A DNA stretch of 64,000 nucleotides, taken from DATCHW01 sp036508135. GTDB lineage: Bacteria; Bacteroidota; Ignavibacteria; Tepidaquicellales; Tepidaquicellaceae. The notes beneath the pieces were generated by a model, which did not search any database, had not been told where the DNA came from, and saw nothing but the letters and a program-made list of their open reading frames with translations. Below, piece by piece: positions 55,292 through 64,000 of this stretch. Position numbers and translations under genes: made by a program. Location of the stretch: contig DATCHW010000047.1 of the NCBI GenBank assembly GCA_036508135.1, forward strand, positions 1 to 64,000. Reading direction: 5' to 3'. Numbering within the stretch: the first letter of the stretch is position 1; each line of letters opens with the position of its first letter.

Positions 55292-58267
55292 ATGAAAAGA
55301 TCATTAAAATTCTCAACTCGATTAGCCGTGATTATTTTTGTATGGTTAATGAGTTTCAACACTTTATCTGCCCAATGGTGGTACTGGCAAAACCCGCTTC
55401 CACAAGGAAACAACCTAACGGCTATTTCTTTCCCCGATGCCAATACGGGAACAGCGGTAGGCGCAGATGGCACAATTCTTCGCACCACTAATGGCGGAAT
55501 AAATTGGAATTCGCAAACAAGCGGAACAACAAACTACCTCTACGGTGTTTCCTTCACTGATGCCAATACAGGAACAGCGGTAGGCGCAAGTGGCACAATT
55601 CTACGCACTACTAATGGCGGCGTAAATTGGAAACTGCAAACAAGCGGAACGACAAACCTCCTCTTAGGTGTTTCCTTCACTGATGCCAACAATGGAACAG
55701 CGGTGGGAAATCCTGGTACAATTCTTCGTACATATGATGGCGGTTTGAATTGGAATCTGCAAACAAGCGGAATAACCACCACCCTCAATAGTGTTTCCTT
55801 CACTGATGCCAACACGGGAACAGTGGTGGGAGCAAGCGGCAAAATTCTTCGTACCACTGATGGCGGAGTAAATTGGAAACTGCAAACAAGCGGAATAACA
55901 GTCGTTCTCTATGGTGCTTCCTTCACTGATGCCAAAAATGGAACAACGGTGGGAGCAAGTGGCAAAATTCTATGCACTACTAATGGCGGCGTAAATTGGA
56001 ATCTGCAAACAAGCGGAACGACATCTAGCCTCAATAGTGTTTCGTTCACTGATGCCAACAATGGAACAGCGGTGAGTACAACCGGCACAATTCTTCGTAC
56101 CACTAATGGCGGAGTAAATTGGAATCTGCAAACAAGCGGAACGACAAACAATCTCTTAGGTGTTTCCTTCACTGATGCCAACACGGGAACAGTGGTGGGT
56201 ATAACCGGCACAATTCTACGCACTACTAATGGCGGCGTAAATTGGAATCTGCAAACAAACGGAACAACACAATACCTTTACGGTGTTTGCTTCACTGATG
56301 CCAACAACGGAACAGCGGTAGGTGCCAGTGGCACAATTCTTCATACCACTAATGGCGGCGTAAATTGGAGTTTGCAAACAAGCGGAATAACGACACTCCC
56401 TCTCTATGGTGTTTGCTTCACTGATGCCAATACCGGAACAGCGGTGGGTCCAAATGGCACAATGATACGCACAACTAATGGCGGCGTAAATTGGAATTCG
56501 CAACCAGTCGGAACATCATACCTCTTCAGTGTTTCCTTCACTGATGCCAACAACGGAACAGCGGTAGGAAATGCTGGTCTAATTCTTAACACCACTAATG
56601 GCGGCGTTAATTGGAATTCGCAAACAAGCGGAACGACAAACGCCCTCCGTAGTGTTTGCTTCACTGATGCCAATATCGGAACAGCAGTAGGTGCAGCCGG
56701 CACAATTATTCGTACGACTAATGGAGGCGTAAATTGGAATCTGCAAACAAGCGGAACGCCAAACGAGCTCCGTAGTGTTTCCTTCACTGACGCCAACAAG
56801 GGAACAGCGGTGGGTGTAACCGGTACAATTCTACGTACTACTAATGGCGGAGTAAATTGGAATTCGCAAACAACCGGAATAACAAACTACCTTTACGGTG
56901 TGTCCTTCTCCAATGCCAATAACGGAACAGCAGTGGGCTCACAAGGCATAATTCTTCATACTACTAATGGAGGCGTAAATTGGAATTCGCAATATTGCGG
57001 AACAACGACAGTCAACCTAAATAGTGTTTCCTTCACTGATGCCAACAACGGAACAGCGGTTGGTGATATCGGCACAATTCTTCGCACTATCATTATACCA
57101 ATTCCACCTGCTCCAGCACTTGTTTCACCATCAAATGGAGCAACAGATATATTAATTACTCCAACAATGACCTGGGGTGCTGTTGCAGGTGCAAACACGT
57201 ATAGAATACAAATTTCGATTGATAGTGGTTTTGCTTCAACTGTAATTGATTCAACTATAATAACAGGTACAACGATAACAGTTCCGGCAGGAAAACTTAA
57301 CAATAATATTAAATATTATTGGCACGTGAATGCTACAAATTTAGGCGTCACAGGACCTTATTCAACTACATTTAATTTTACTACCATTCCACTTGCCCCC
57401 AATACTCCAATACTTACTTCACCGGTAAACGGAACACTAAATTTATCATTAACTCCGTCAATGATATGGAGTAATGTTACAGGTGCGATATCTTATAGAA
57501 TACAGATTGCAAGTGATTCTGTATTTTCGACGATAGTTCTCGATTCAGCAGGATTAACAAGAGATACTTTACTTGTACCTCCGGGTAAACTTGTAAATAA
57601 TATTAAATATTATTGGCACGTGAATGCAACGAATGCAGGCGGTACAGGACCTTATTCAACCGGATGGAATTTTACGACTATTCCTGCAATTCCTTCTGCT
57701 CCGACACTTGTTTCACCATCAAATGGAGCAACTAATTTATCCCCAACAATTTTATTCGATTGGAATTCCGTACCAACAGCAACAAGTTATAGAATTCGTG
57801 TAGCAAGTGATTCATTATTTACATCAATAGTAAAAGATAGTTCGGTAAATGTAGATTCTTTAGTAATCTCAGGTTTTCTTGCTAATGGACTTTATTATTG
57901 GAAAGTCGTAGCAATAAACATTGCAGGCACAGGCTTATACTCAAATGTGTGGCATTTCCAAATAAATCCAACCGGAATAAATATTTATACATCAATAATT
58001 CCGAAAGAATTTAAATTATATGAAAATTACCCGAATCCATTCAATCCGACAACGAAAATTAGGTTTGATATACCGAAAAATTCTTTGGTAAAGATTCTCG
58101 TATATGATATGGCAGGCAGGGAAATTCAACAACTGGTAAACAAGGAACTTACAGCAGGTGCATACGAATACGAATTTAATGGAAATAATTATGCAAGTGG
58201 TATTTATTTTTACAGAATGCAATCAGCAGAATATCTGAGTGTTAAGAAGATGGTATTGATAAAATAA
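55292..58267 (+). CDS. T9SS-sorted 14-blade propeller protein, array copy 3
   Basis: AGGAG lies upstream of the ATG. The 991-residue protein has a signal peptide (end T-L-S-A-Q), 14 blades (last truncated, G-T-I-L-R-T-I-I), then three tandem Fn3-like domains instead of one (each with a Y-R-I-Q or Y-R-I-R strand and N-N-I-K-Y-Y-W-H-V-N or G-L-Y-Y-W-K-V), and the sorting domain (N-Y-P-N-P-F-N-P). The extra Fn3 units lengthen the stalk between propeller and anchor. The 3' flank through the next inverted repeat is a near copy of the flank of copy 2. Confidence 0.9.
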   Translation: MKRSLKFSTRLAVIIFVWLMSFNTLSAQWWYWQNPLPQGNNLTAISFPDANTGTAVGADGTILRTTNGGINWNSQTSGTTNYLYGVSFTDANTGTAVGASGTILRTTNGGVNWKLQTSGTTNLLLGVSFTDANNGTAVGNPGTILRTYDGGLNWNLQTSGITTTLNSVSFTDANTGTVVGASGKILRTTDGGVNWKLQTSGITVVLYGASFTDAKNGTTVGASGKILCTTNGGVNWNLQTSGTTSSLNSVSFTDANNGTAVSTTGTILRTTNGGVNWNLQTSGTTNNLLGVSFTDANTGTVVGITGTILRTTNGGVNWNLQTNGTTQYLYGVCFTDANNGTAVGASGTILHTTNGGVNWSLQTSGITTLPLYGVCFTDANTGTAVGPNGTMIRTTNGGVNWNSQPVGTSYLFSVSFTDANNGTAVGNAGLILNTTNGGVNWNSQTSGTTNALRSVCFTDANIGTAVGAAGTIIRTTNGGVNWNLQTSGTPNELRSVSFTDANKGTAVGVTGTILRTTNGGVNWNSQTTGITNYLYGVSFSNANNGTAVGSQGIILHTTNGGVNWNSQYCGTTTVNLNSVSFTDANNGTAVGDIGTILRTIIIPIPPAPALVSPSNGATDILITPTMTWGAVAGANTYRIQISIDSGFASTVIDSTIITGTTITVPAGKLNNNIKYYWHVNATNLGVTGPYSTTFNFTTIPLAPNTPILTSPVNGTLNLSLTPSMIWSNVTGAISYRIQIASDSVFSTIVLDSAGLTRDTLLVPPGKLVNNIKYYWHVNATNAGGTGPYSTGWNFTTIPAIPSAPTLVSPSNGATNLSPTILFDWNSVPTATSYRIRVASDSLFTSIVKDSSVNVDSLVISGFLANGLYYWKVVAINIAGTGLYSNVWHFQINPTGINIYTSIIPKEFKLYENYPNPFNPTTKIRFDIPKNSLVKILVYDMAGREIQQLVNKELTAGAYEYEFNGNNYASGIYFYRMQSAEYLSVKKMVLIK

Positions 58268-58361
58268 TTTAAGAGCAATTGATAATGGATAGTGGATAAT
58301 TAAGAGCGATTGTCTTGTCCTGATATAAGTTGACAAAATAAATATTTAAATTACAAATAAC

Positions 58362-58403
58362 AGTGCTAAGGAATAAAATTAAGAATTTTCATTCCTTAGC
58401 ACT
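58362..58403 (+). promoter_or_regulatory. Long inverted repeat, second copy
   Basis: AGTGCTAAGGAATAAAA and TTTCATTCCTTAGCACT form the same stem as at 55219 with one weakened pair, in the same position upstream of the pseudogenised array copy. Confidence 0.6.
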
Positions 58404-58435
58404 AATTCAAAATCATAAAACACAGGAATCCGAAA

Positions 58436-59462
58436 TGAAAAGAAGTTTTAAAATTCTCGACCCGATTAACCGTGATTATTTTTGTATGGTTAATGAGTTT
58501 CAACACTTTATCTGCACAATGGGAATGGCAGAACCCGCTTCCGCAAGGAAACACCCTATTGGGTGTTTCCTTCACTGATGCCAACATGGGAACAGTTGTG
58601 GGAAATTCCGGTACAATTCTTCGCACTACTAATGAAGGCGTAAATTGGAATTCGCAATCAAGCGGAACAACACTCCCACTCTATGTTGTTTCCTTCACTG
58701 ATGCTAACAACGGAACAGCGGTGGGGATATACTGGCACAATTCTTTGCACTACTAATGGCGGTGTAAATTGGAATCTTCAATCAAGCGGAACAACAGTCA
58801 TTCTCTTTTGTGTTTCCTTCACTGATGCCAACAACGGAACAGTGGTGGGCGATGGCGGCACAATTCTTCGAACGGGAATTCCTCCTCTCCCTGCTCCGAC
58901 ACTTGTTTCACCAACAAATGGAGCAATTAATTTATCCCCAACGATTAAATTCGATTGGAATTCCGTGCCAACGGCTACGAGTTATAGAATTCGGGTTGCA
59001 AATGATTCATTATTTACATCAATAGTAAAAGATAGTACGGTAAGCATAGATTCTTTAGTTTTATCAGGTTTTCTTGCTAATCAGCTCTATTATTGGAAGG
59101 TTGCGGCAATAAACACAGCAGGCACAGGTTTATACTCTACTGTGTGGAATTTCCGGATTAATCCTGTTGGAATAAATAATTATTCATCAATAATTCCGAA
59201 AGAATTTTAATTGTATGAAAATTTTCCGAATCCATTCAATCCGACAACATTAATCCGGTATGACATTCCTGCAAATTCATTCGTGAAGCTGGTAGTGTAT
59301 GACATAACGGGAAAAGAAGTAACAACGCTGGTAAACGAAACTATGCCGGCAGGTAAATATGAAGCCGTGTGGAGCGGAATAGAATTCTCGAGTAGTGTTT
59401 ACTTTGCAAGACTGGATGCGGGTTCTTATAAACACATCATCAAAATGCTGATGATAAAGTGA
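58436..59462 (+). pseudogene. Collapsed propeller gene, array copy 4
   Basis: It aligns with copy 1 but has three lesions: an extra base just after the start (AAAAGAAGTTTT against AAAAGATCATT), an extra G near 58724 (GGTGGGGATA against GGTGGGATA), and a nonsense change at 59208 (AAA to TAA, in E-F-K-L-Y). Only three blades remain, joining blade-2-like to last-blade sequence, consistent with deletion by recombination between blades. The sorting domain after N-F-P-N-P-F-N-P-T-T switches to another type (L-I-R-Y-D-I-P-A-N-S-F-V-K-L) ending K-M-L-M-I-K, so the tail is chimeric. The terminal stop is inside a perfect hairpin. Confidence 0.85.
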
Positions 59463-59478
59463 CGCAAGTCACTTTATC
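59453..59478 (+). other. Stop-spanning hairpin
   Basis: GATAAAGTGAC (59453-59463) pairs perfectly with GTCACTTTATC (59468-59478) around GCAA and includes the TGA stop. The following AGAAATCCTCGAT...ATCAGGACT corresponds to the second element seen after 2162. Confidence 0.75.
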
Positions 59479-59563
59479 AGAAATCCTCGATAGCAAAGCG
59501 TATCAGGACTGATGATAAAATTCTTTTGTCTTACATCTTTAAAAATTTTTTCATTTAAATTAT

Positions 59564-59643
59564 CACCCTCTATAATAGTAGTTCACCCTCTATAATAGTG
59601 GTTCACCCTCTATAATAGTGGTTCACCCTCTATACTGGGGGTG
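59564..59643 (+). promoter_or_regulatory. Four 20-bp direct repeats upstream of TrmB 2
   Basis: CACCCTCTATAATAGTAGTT, then twice CACCCTCTATAATAGTGGTT, then a diverged CACCCTCTATACTGGGGGTG, in exact 20-base register. The array ends about 85 bases before the regulator start. Two helical turns per unit suggest cooperative binding of a protein along one face, most simply the TrmB protein itself. Confidence 0.85.
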
Positions 59644-59729
59644 TAAAAAATACACTTGACAAAAAAAATAATTATCACAAATTTACTTAAAATCACAACC
59701 TTTATTAAAGGGGTGAAAAATATTGAATT

Positions 59730-60590
59730 ATGGTGGATTATTTAAAGGACGGTTTAAAATCAATAGGAATTACAGGGCGAGAGGCAGAAGTCTATCTTGC
59801 CCTTTTACATAAAAAAGAACTTACAGCTCCTGAAATTGCAAAAATTTCGACAGTTTCGCTAAATAAAATTTATGAAGTCCTTCAAAATCTTGTGAAGAAG
59901 AATATGTGCAATGAATACTTTAAAGATGGACTAAAAGTCTTCAGCAGTATTGAACCCAAAATAGCTTTGGAAAATTTTCTTTCAACTTATGAATATGAGT
60001 TAAGTAAGAAAAGATTATTGGTAGAAGAATTTGAAGACAGACTTATGTCACTTTATAAAGATAACGGAAACAATGAAGAACCGTTAGATTATATAGAAGT
60101 TATTAGCGATTTAGGACAATTGAAAGAAAGATTCCTTAATTTGGAATTAAATGCTAAGAAGGAAATTCTTGTATTCGAGAAACCTCCTTATGCACAGGCT
60201 TTTGAAGAAAATTTTGAAACTCAGTCCGAAATGCCAAAAACTATGAGCATAAAAGGCATATATGAATATAAGGAAATAAAAACACAGGCGGAAAATGATA
60301 GATTTGTTAAAATGGTTAAAACCTTTATGAACATTGGAGAAGAAGCAAGACTCATAAAAGAACTTCCTATGAAACTTGCCATATTTGATGAAACAGTGTC
60401 AATGATTTCATTAGCGGACAAAATATCATTAAAATCAAAATTGACATCTCTGATAATAAACCATGCGGTTTTTTCAAAAGCCATTAGATTAATTTTCGAT
60501 ACGTACTGGAATATGGGAATGACATTAGATGAATACAAGGAACAGGTGTTATTTGAGGAAGAACAGGAAATTAAGATTTTACAACAATAA
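59730..60590 (+). CDS. TrmB-type transcriptional regulator 2
   Basis: The 286-residue protein is a paralogue of the regulator at 51824: winged helix (I-T-G-R-E-A-E-V-Y-L-A-L-L; S-L-N-K-I-Y-E-V-L-Q-N-L-V-K-K), helical linker, and the same C-terminal domain (E-L-P-M-K-L-A-I-F-D-E). The phased repeats upstream and a giant surface-protein gene downstream repeat the layout regulator plus secreted protein. The spacing of the ribosome site (AAAGGGG at 59707) is long; GTG 59733 is another possible start. Confidence 0.85.
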   Translation: MVDYLKDGLKSIGITGREAEVYLALLHKKELTAPEIAKISTVSLNKIYEVLQNLVKKNMCNEYFKDGLKVFSSIEPKIALENFLSTYEYELSKKRLLVEEFEDRLMSLYKDNGNNEEPLDYIEVISDLGQLKERFLNLELNAKKEILVFEKPPYAQAFEENFETQSEMPKTMSIKGIYEYKEIKTQAENDRFVKMVKTFMNIGEEARLIKELPMKLAIFDETVSMISLADKISLKSKLTSLIINHAVFSKAIRLIFDTYWNMGMTLDEYKEQVLFEEEQEIKILQQ

Positions 60591-60745
60591 ATATTTTAAT
60601 CTTATTAAATATTGAACTTAAAAAAATTGTATAACTTTATTTTCTATAGATTTAATGAACAAATATATATTAATCTTATAAAAGGAGGTTTAAACAGTAG
60701 CAGTTAATTTAAATTGTTAAAATAGAAAATATATATCACCCCGGG

Positions 60746-60778
60746 AAAGCTGTATGAGAAAAGTATCACGTACTATTT
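60746..60778 (+). ncRNA. Group II intron domain V-like hairpin, degenerate
   Basis: AAAGCTGTATGAGAAAAG followed by TATCACGTACTATTT resembles the 34-base domain V of group II introns (AGC triad, GTATG, a GAAA-containing loop, CACGTAC with the two-base bulge), and TGGGG follows as in many introns. Two outer pairs are broken, and no reverse-transcriptase gene is present upstream. If real it is a dead intron remnant. Confidence 0.35.
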
Positions 60779-60784
60779 AACTGG

Positions 60785-60834
60785 GGTTCAAGGTAAACAG
60801 ACTGCCACGAGAAGATGTACTGAGCCTTTTTTTT
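60785..60834 (+). terminator. Possible terminator after TrmB 2
   Basis: GGTTCA (60785-60790) can pair with TGAGCC (60821-60826), which is followed by eight Ts. The intervening 30 bases are unstructured to the eye. The rest of 60591-60974 holds no gene. Confidence 0.45.
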
Positions 60835-60974
60835 CTTCAATAATTTTTTCATTATACGAAATTTATATTAAACAATGTATTATTTTACTTTTCAGGGATT
60901 CACAAAACCGATTTTATATCCAATATCCAATCTAATAATAATTATCTATTTCTTAAGCATTTAACAAAATTAAT

Positions 60975-63900
60975 ATGAAAAAGCTTACTGTTTTACTCAT
61001 CGGATTTACAGCCATTGTCACTATGCTGGTATATGGTTTCAATTTTCCGTTTTCTGAAAATTATAAGGGGTTTAATACTGTTAAGTTACAAACCCCTACG
61101 AATCCGACACCTTCTAATGCTATGGCATTGAACACTGAGTCGTTCGATGGAACGACCTTTCCGCCGGCAGGTTGGGATACTACCTGGCTAAGCGGACCTT
61201 CTGTTATTCAGTTTCAGAGGTCCACATCCGGCAGTAATCCTACCTGTTCCCCTCATTCAGGTGCAGGAATGGCTTATTATGATTCATATGATGCAGATGT
61301 GAATTCACATGTTGCACTAATATCTCCTTCATTTAGTCTGGTTGGAAATACAGGTTCAAATGCAGTTGTGGATTTTTGGATGTACCGGGACCCGGCTTAT
61401 GTAACAACTTATGATAGTATTCTGGTATATATTAATACTACTCCGGATACTGTTGGGGCAACATATTTAGGAGGGGTTTGGAGATATAATTTAACTGCAA
61501 ATTGGTATGAATTTACTTATACCATTCCGGGAACTCTTACCGGAACAACAAACTATGTAATATTCAAAGGTATCAGTTACTACGGCAATAGTATGTTTAT
61601 TGATGATGTTAGTTGGGGTATATCATCTCCGATGGCTTACAGTTCAAGCACAACTACACAGAATACAGCAGCTTTATTAAGAGGTACAACAAACAATCAA
61701 ATCATTGGAATTCAGGTTACAACTACAGGTGAATTAAGCCCATTTACGGTTTCACAGCTTAATCTGAACACAAACGGGACCACTTCACCTTCTACTGATA
61801 TTACAAATGCAAAAATATATTACACCAGATTAAGCAATTCTTTTTCGACTGCAACACAATTTGGTTCGACTGTTGCTTCTCCTAACGGCGCTTTTGCAAT
61901 ATCTGGTTCGCAGGTGCTGGCTTCCGGAACAAATTATTTCTGGCTTACTTATGATGTACAATCCACCGCAACACGCGGAAACTTTGTTGATGGTGAATGT
62001 GCTTCTATAGTAGGCTCAGGAACGATGGGAACGGTAATACCTTCGCCTTCTGCTCCTCCGGGAAACAGAAAAATTAGTAACTCTTATACATTAAACGAGT
62101 CTTTTGATAACGCTACTTTTCCTCCAACGGGTTGGATTGCAAATGTCGTTACAGGTTCAATTAACTGGGCACGTGTAACAACAGGAACAACCCCTACCTG
62201 CGTACCGCATTCAGGTGCCGGTATGGCTTTATATCAAAGTTATAGCTCAAGCAGTGGAAGTTATGCTATTTTGTCATCATTAGGATTTGATAATACTAAT
62301 ATGGGTTCTTCAGATACTGCATCTGTAAGTTTTTGGATGTATGGGGACCCGGGTTATTCAACATATTATGATAGCATTGGAGTTTATGTAAACACTTCCC
62401 AGAGCTTAATTGGAGCAACACCTTTGGGAAATATCAGGCGTTACAATGCTACAGCAAATTGGTACTACTATTCATTTAACCTTCCGAGGAGTTATGCAGG
62501 CTCAGTCAACCACATTATTTTCAAAGGTGTTGGCTGGGGAGGAAATAATATGTATCTTGATGATGTTAATATTAATTATTTTCCGTCTACGATGTCTTAT
62601 GCTTCAAGTACGACAACCCAAAACACGATTCCCTTAGTAGTGAATTCCACCAATAACCAAATTATTGGTATTCAGGTAGCGACAAATGGAAGTTTAAATC
62701 CATTCTCCATAACACAAATGAAATTAACTACTACGGGTTCAACTAATCCGGCAACTGATTTACGAAATGCAAAGATTTTTTACACAGGGAATACTCCTGC
62801 TTTTAGTACTGCAACACAATATGGAACAACTGTTACAAATCCGGTTGGTACATTTTATATGACAGGTTCTCAGGTTTTAGCCGCCGGAACAAACTATTTT
62901 TGGTTAACTTATGATATTACTCCGGGCGCAACGCAGAATGATTTCGTTGATGCAACTTGTGATTCAATCGTCGGAACAAGCCCGATGGGGGCTGTTCAGC
63001 CTGTTCCTCCGAATCCTCCGGGTGCAAGGCAGATACGCGGTCCTATGTCCGGACAATATATTGTCGGACTTGGTCAGACTTCGCCTAATTTCCTGACAAT
63101 TACCGAAGCTCTCGCAAATTTAAACAGCCGCGGCATAAGCGGTCCTGTTACATTCTTAGTTAAACCCGGTGTCTATGGAACGGATGCGGGACTGGAAATT
63201 GACAGCACATTTACAATCCCCGCTGTAACCGGTGCGAGCGCCGTGAATACCGTTATTATTAAAAGGAAATCAGATGAAGCGGGATTGGTCTGGGTTGAAA
63301 GACGCGGAACTGCGGGAGCTGCTGATTTTATATTTAATTTAAACGGCGCAAGCTACATAACATTCGATTCAATCAACGTAAGACAAAAGGATACCGCATC
63401 AGCTTATAACGGCGTGGAATATGGATATTATATTATTCCTTCTTCGCCGACTATGGGTTCGCAGTATAATACAATCAGAAATTGTAATATCAGTCTGAAT
63501 AAATCCAATATTACAACAAAAGGAATTTATCAGTTTATAAATGCCCTTATACCAACTTTGGCTTCAGGCTCAAATTCATATAACAGGTATTACAACAATA
63601 ATATTTCCAATATTTTTTCTGGTATATATCTTAACGGATATAGTTCGGCTTTCCCTTACAATTTATACGACCATAATAATCAGTTAGGTGTTAACGGCGG
63701 GAATACTATTACAGACTGGGGCGGAGGTGCTTCACCTTACGGTATTTACGCTTCTAACCAGGATGGGTTGATATTAGCGAATAATACTATCATACAAAGT
63801 TCAACTTTATCGACATCAGTTTATGCCATACAACTGGGAACAGGGACAGGCTCTAATGTTGATGTTTATAATAATACAATTACATTTACCGCTGTCGGGG

Positions 63901-64000
63901 GAACAGCCGCTTACGGTCTTTATAACATGATGGGCAGTACTGCGCTCGGAAATCACGTAAATATATACAATAACAGGTTTGTGAACTGGCCATTGGGTTC
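60975..64000 (+). CDS. Giant secreted adhesin-like protein, 5' part
   Basis: From the ATG at 60975 the frame stays open to the window end (more than 1000 codons). A signal peptide (M-K-K-L-T-V-L-L-I-G-F) is followed by two copies of a pair of domains. The first of each pair is a jelly-roll of the choice-of-anchor J type (F-D-G-T-T-F-P-P-A-G-W; Y-D-S-I-L-V-Y-I-N-T; M-F-I-D-D-V) at about 55-215 and 375-535. The second is a beta-sandwich module (S-S-T-T-T-Q-N-T; I-I-G-I-Q-V; N-Y-F-W-L-T-Y-D). After residue ~695 a right-handed beta-helix begins (S-P-N-F-L-T-I-T-E-A-L, P-V-T-F-L-V-K-P-G). A sorting domain is expected beyond the window. It is probably an adhesin or surface polysaccharide-binding protein, and is preceded by TrmB 2. 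Confidence 0.85.
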   Translation, partial: MKKLTVLLIGFTAIVTMLVYGFNFPFSENYKGFNTVKLQTPTNPTPSNAMALNTESFDGTTFPPAGWDTTWLSGPSVIQFQRSTSGSNPTCSPHSGAGMAYYDSYDADVNSHVALISPSFSLVGNTGSNAVVDFWMYRDPAYVTTYDSILVYINTTPDTVGATYLGGVWRYNLTANWYEFTYTIPGTLTGTTNYVIFKGISYYGNSMFIDDVSWGISSPMAYSSSTTTQNTAALLRGTTNNQIIGIQVTTTGELSPFTVSQLNLNTNGTTSPSTDITNAKIYYTRLSNSFSTATQFGSTVASPNGAFAISGSQVLASGTNYFWLTYDVQSTATRGNFVDGECASIVGSGTMGTVIPSPSAPPGNRKISNSYTLNESFDNATFPPTGWIANVVTGSINWARVTTGTTPTCVPHSGAGMALYQSYSSSSGSYAILSSLGFDNTNMGSSDTASVSFWMYGDPGYSTYYDSIGVYVNTSQSLIGATPLGNIRRYNATANWYYYSFNLPRSYAGSVNHIIFKGVGWGGNNMYLDDVNINYFPSTMSYASSTTTQNTIPLVVNSTNNQIIGIQVATNGSLNPFSITQMKLTTTGSTNPATDLRNAKIFYTGNTPAFSTATQYGTTVTNPVGTFYMTGSQVLAAGTNYFWLTYDITPGATQNDFVDATCDSIVGTSPMGAVQPVPPNPPGARQIRGPMSGQYIVGLGQTSPNFLTITEALANLNSRGISGPVTFLVKPGVYGTDAGLEIDSTFTIPAVTGASAVNTVIIKRKSDEAGLVWVERRGTAGAADFIFNLNGASYITFDSINVRQKDTASAYNGVEYGYYIIPSSPTMGSQYNTIRNCNISLNKSNITTKGIYQFINALIPTLASGSNSYNRYYNNNISNIFSGIYLNGYSSAFPYNLYDHNNQLGVNGGNTITDWGGGASPYGIYASNQDGLILANNTIIQSSTLSTSVYAIQLGTGTGSNVDVYNNTITFTAVGGTAAYGLYNMMGSTALGNHVNIYNNRFVNWPLG

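Noticed and set aside
48696..57303. Many 60-130-codon minus-strand frames across the propeller array
   Set aside because: They are antisense shadows created by the blade repeat (recurring V-P-L-L-A-S-V-K-E-T-P), without starts, spacing or homology of their own.
59564..59643. CRISPR-like repeats
   Set aside because: Units are contiguous 20-bp tandem repeats without spacers.

Overview
The window is an AT-rich stretch of an FCB-group bacterium, most probably a member of the Ignavibacteriota or a close relative. The inference rests on the many secreted proteins ending in the N-Y-P-N-P-F-N-P type A sorting domain read by the type IX secretion system (T9SS), on YCF48/BNR beta-propeller proteins, and on the mostly weak Shine-Dalgarno sequences. 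No T9SS machinery gene lies in the window, so export depends on genes elsewhere.

Layout. (1) 1-5.2 kb: T9SS cargo genes, one split by a frameshift, followed by an orphan copy of a sorting-domain tail. (2) 5.2-16.1 kb, minus strand: ordinary chromosome with a nitrilase-family hydrolase, a large membrane PDZ/GAF/PP2C phosphatase, a DUF6132-like protein and two tandem uvrA genes. The upstream uvrA has no ATG, GTG or TTG start and appears to begin at ATT. (3) 17.1-41.4 kb: an accretion island behind an intact tRNA-Glu gene. Fragments of the tRNA-Glu 3' end, each with a copy of its downstream terminator, recur at about 20.3, 22.2 (faint), 23.7, 25.6, 30.85, 32.95 and 41.1 kb. They separate short cargo blocks: a T9SS protein, an AAA/DUF4143 ATPase, a second one, a T9SS protein, an EmrAB-TolC-MarR pump, a T9SS protein, and an RND pump operon. 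Relics of a tyrosine integrase 3' end and of an excisionase-like gene sit at these junctions. I read the region as repeated integration at one tRNA site in which recombination genes decayed and cargo stayed. (4) 41.4-44.4 kb: an adenine-methylase/nuclease-like fusion gene next to the truncated 3' end of a type ISP restriction-modification gene. (5) 44.5-48.1 kb: a propeller sensor histidine kinase. (6) 48.7-59.5 kb: a tandem family of propeller proteins, three intact with 14 blades each and one collapsed pseudogene. Two TrmB-type regulators (51.8 and 59.7 kb) are linked to this cluster and to a giant surface protein, and each is preceded by striking operator-like repeats. (7) 61-64 kb: the 5' part of a very large adhesin-like beta-helix protein running off the window.

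The most interesting points are the tRNA-Glu-derived junction array with paired GTTAGCA arm-like sites, and the hairpins that use the final Ile-Lys-stop codons of T9SS genes as one stem arm. Next come the 33-bp and 20-bp phased repeats upstream of an ATPase gene and a TrmB gene, the AUU-start uvrA, and the signs of tail exchange and blade-number collapse among the T9SS cargo genes.
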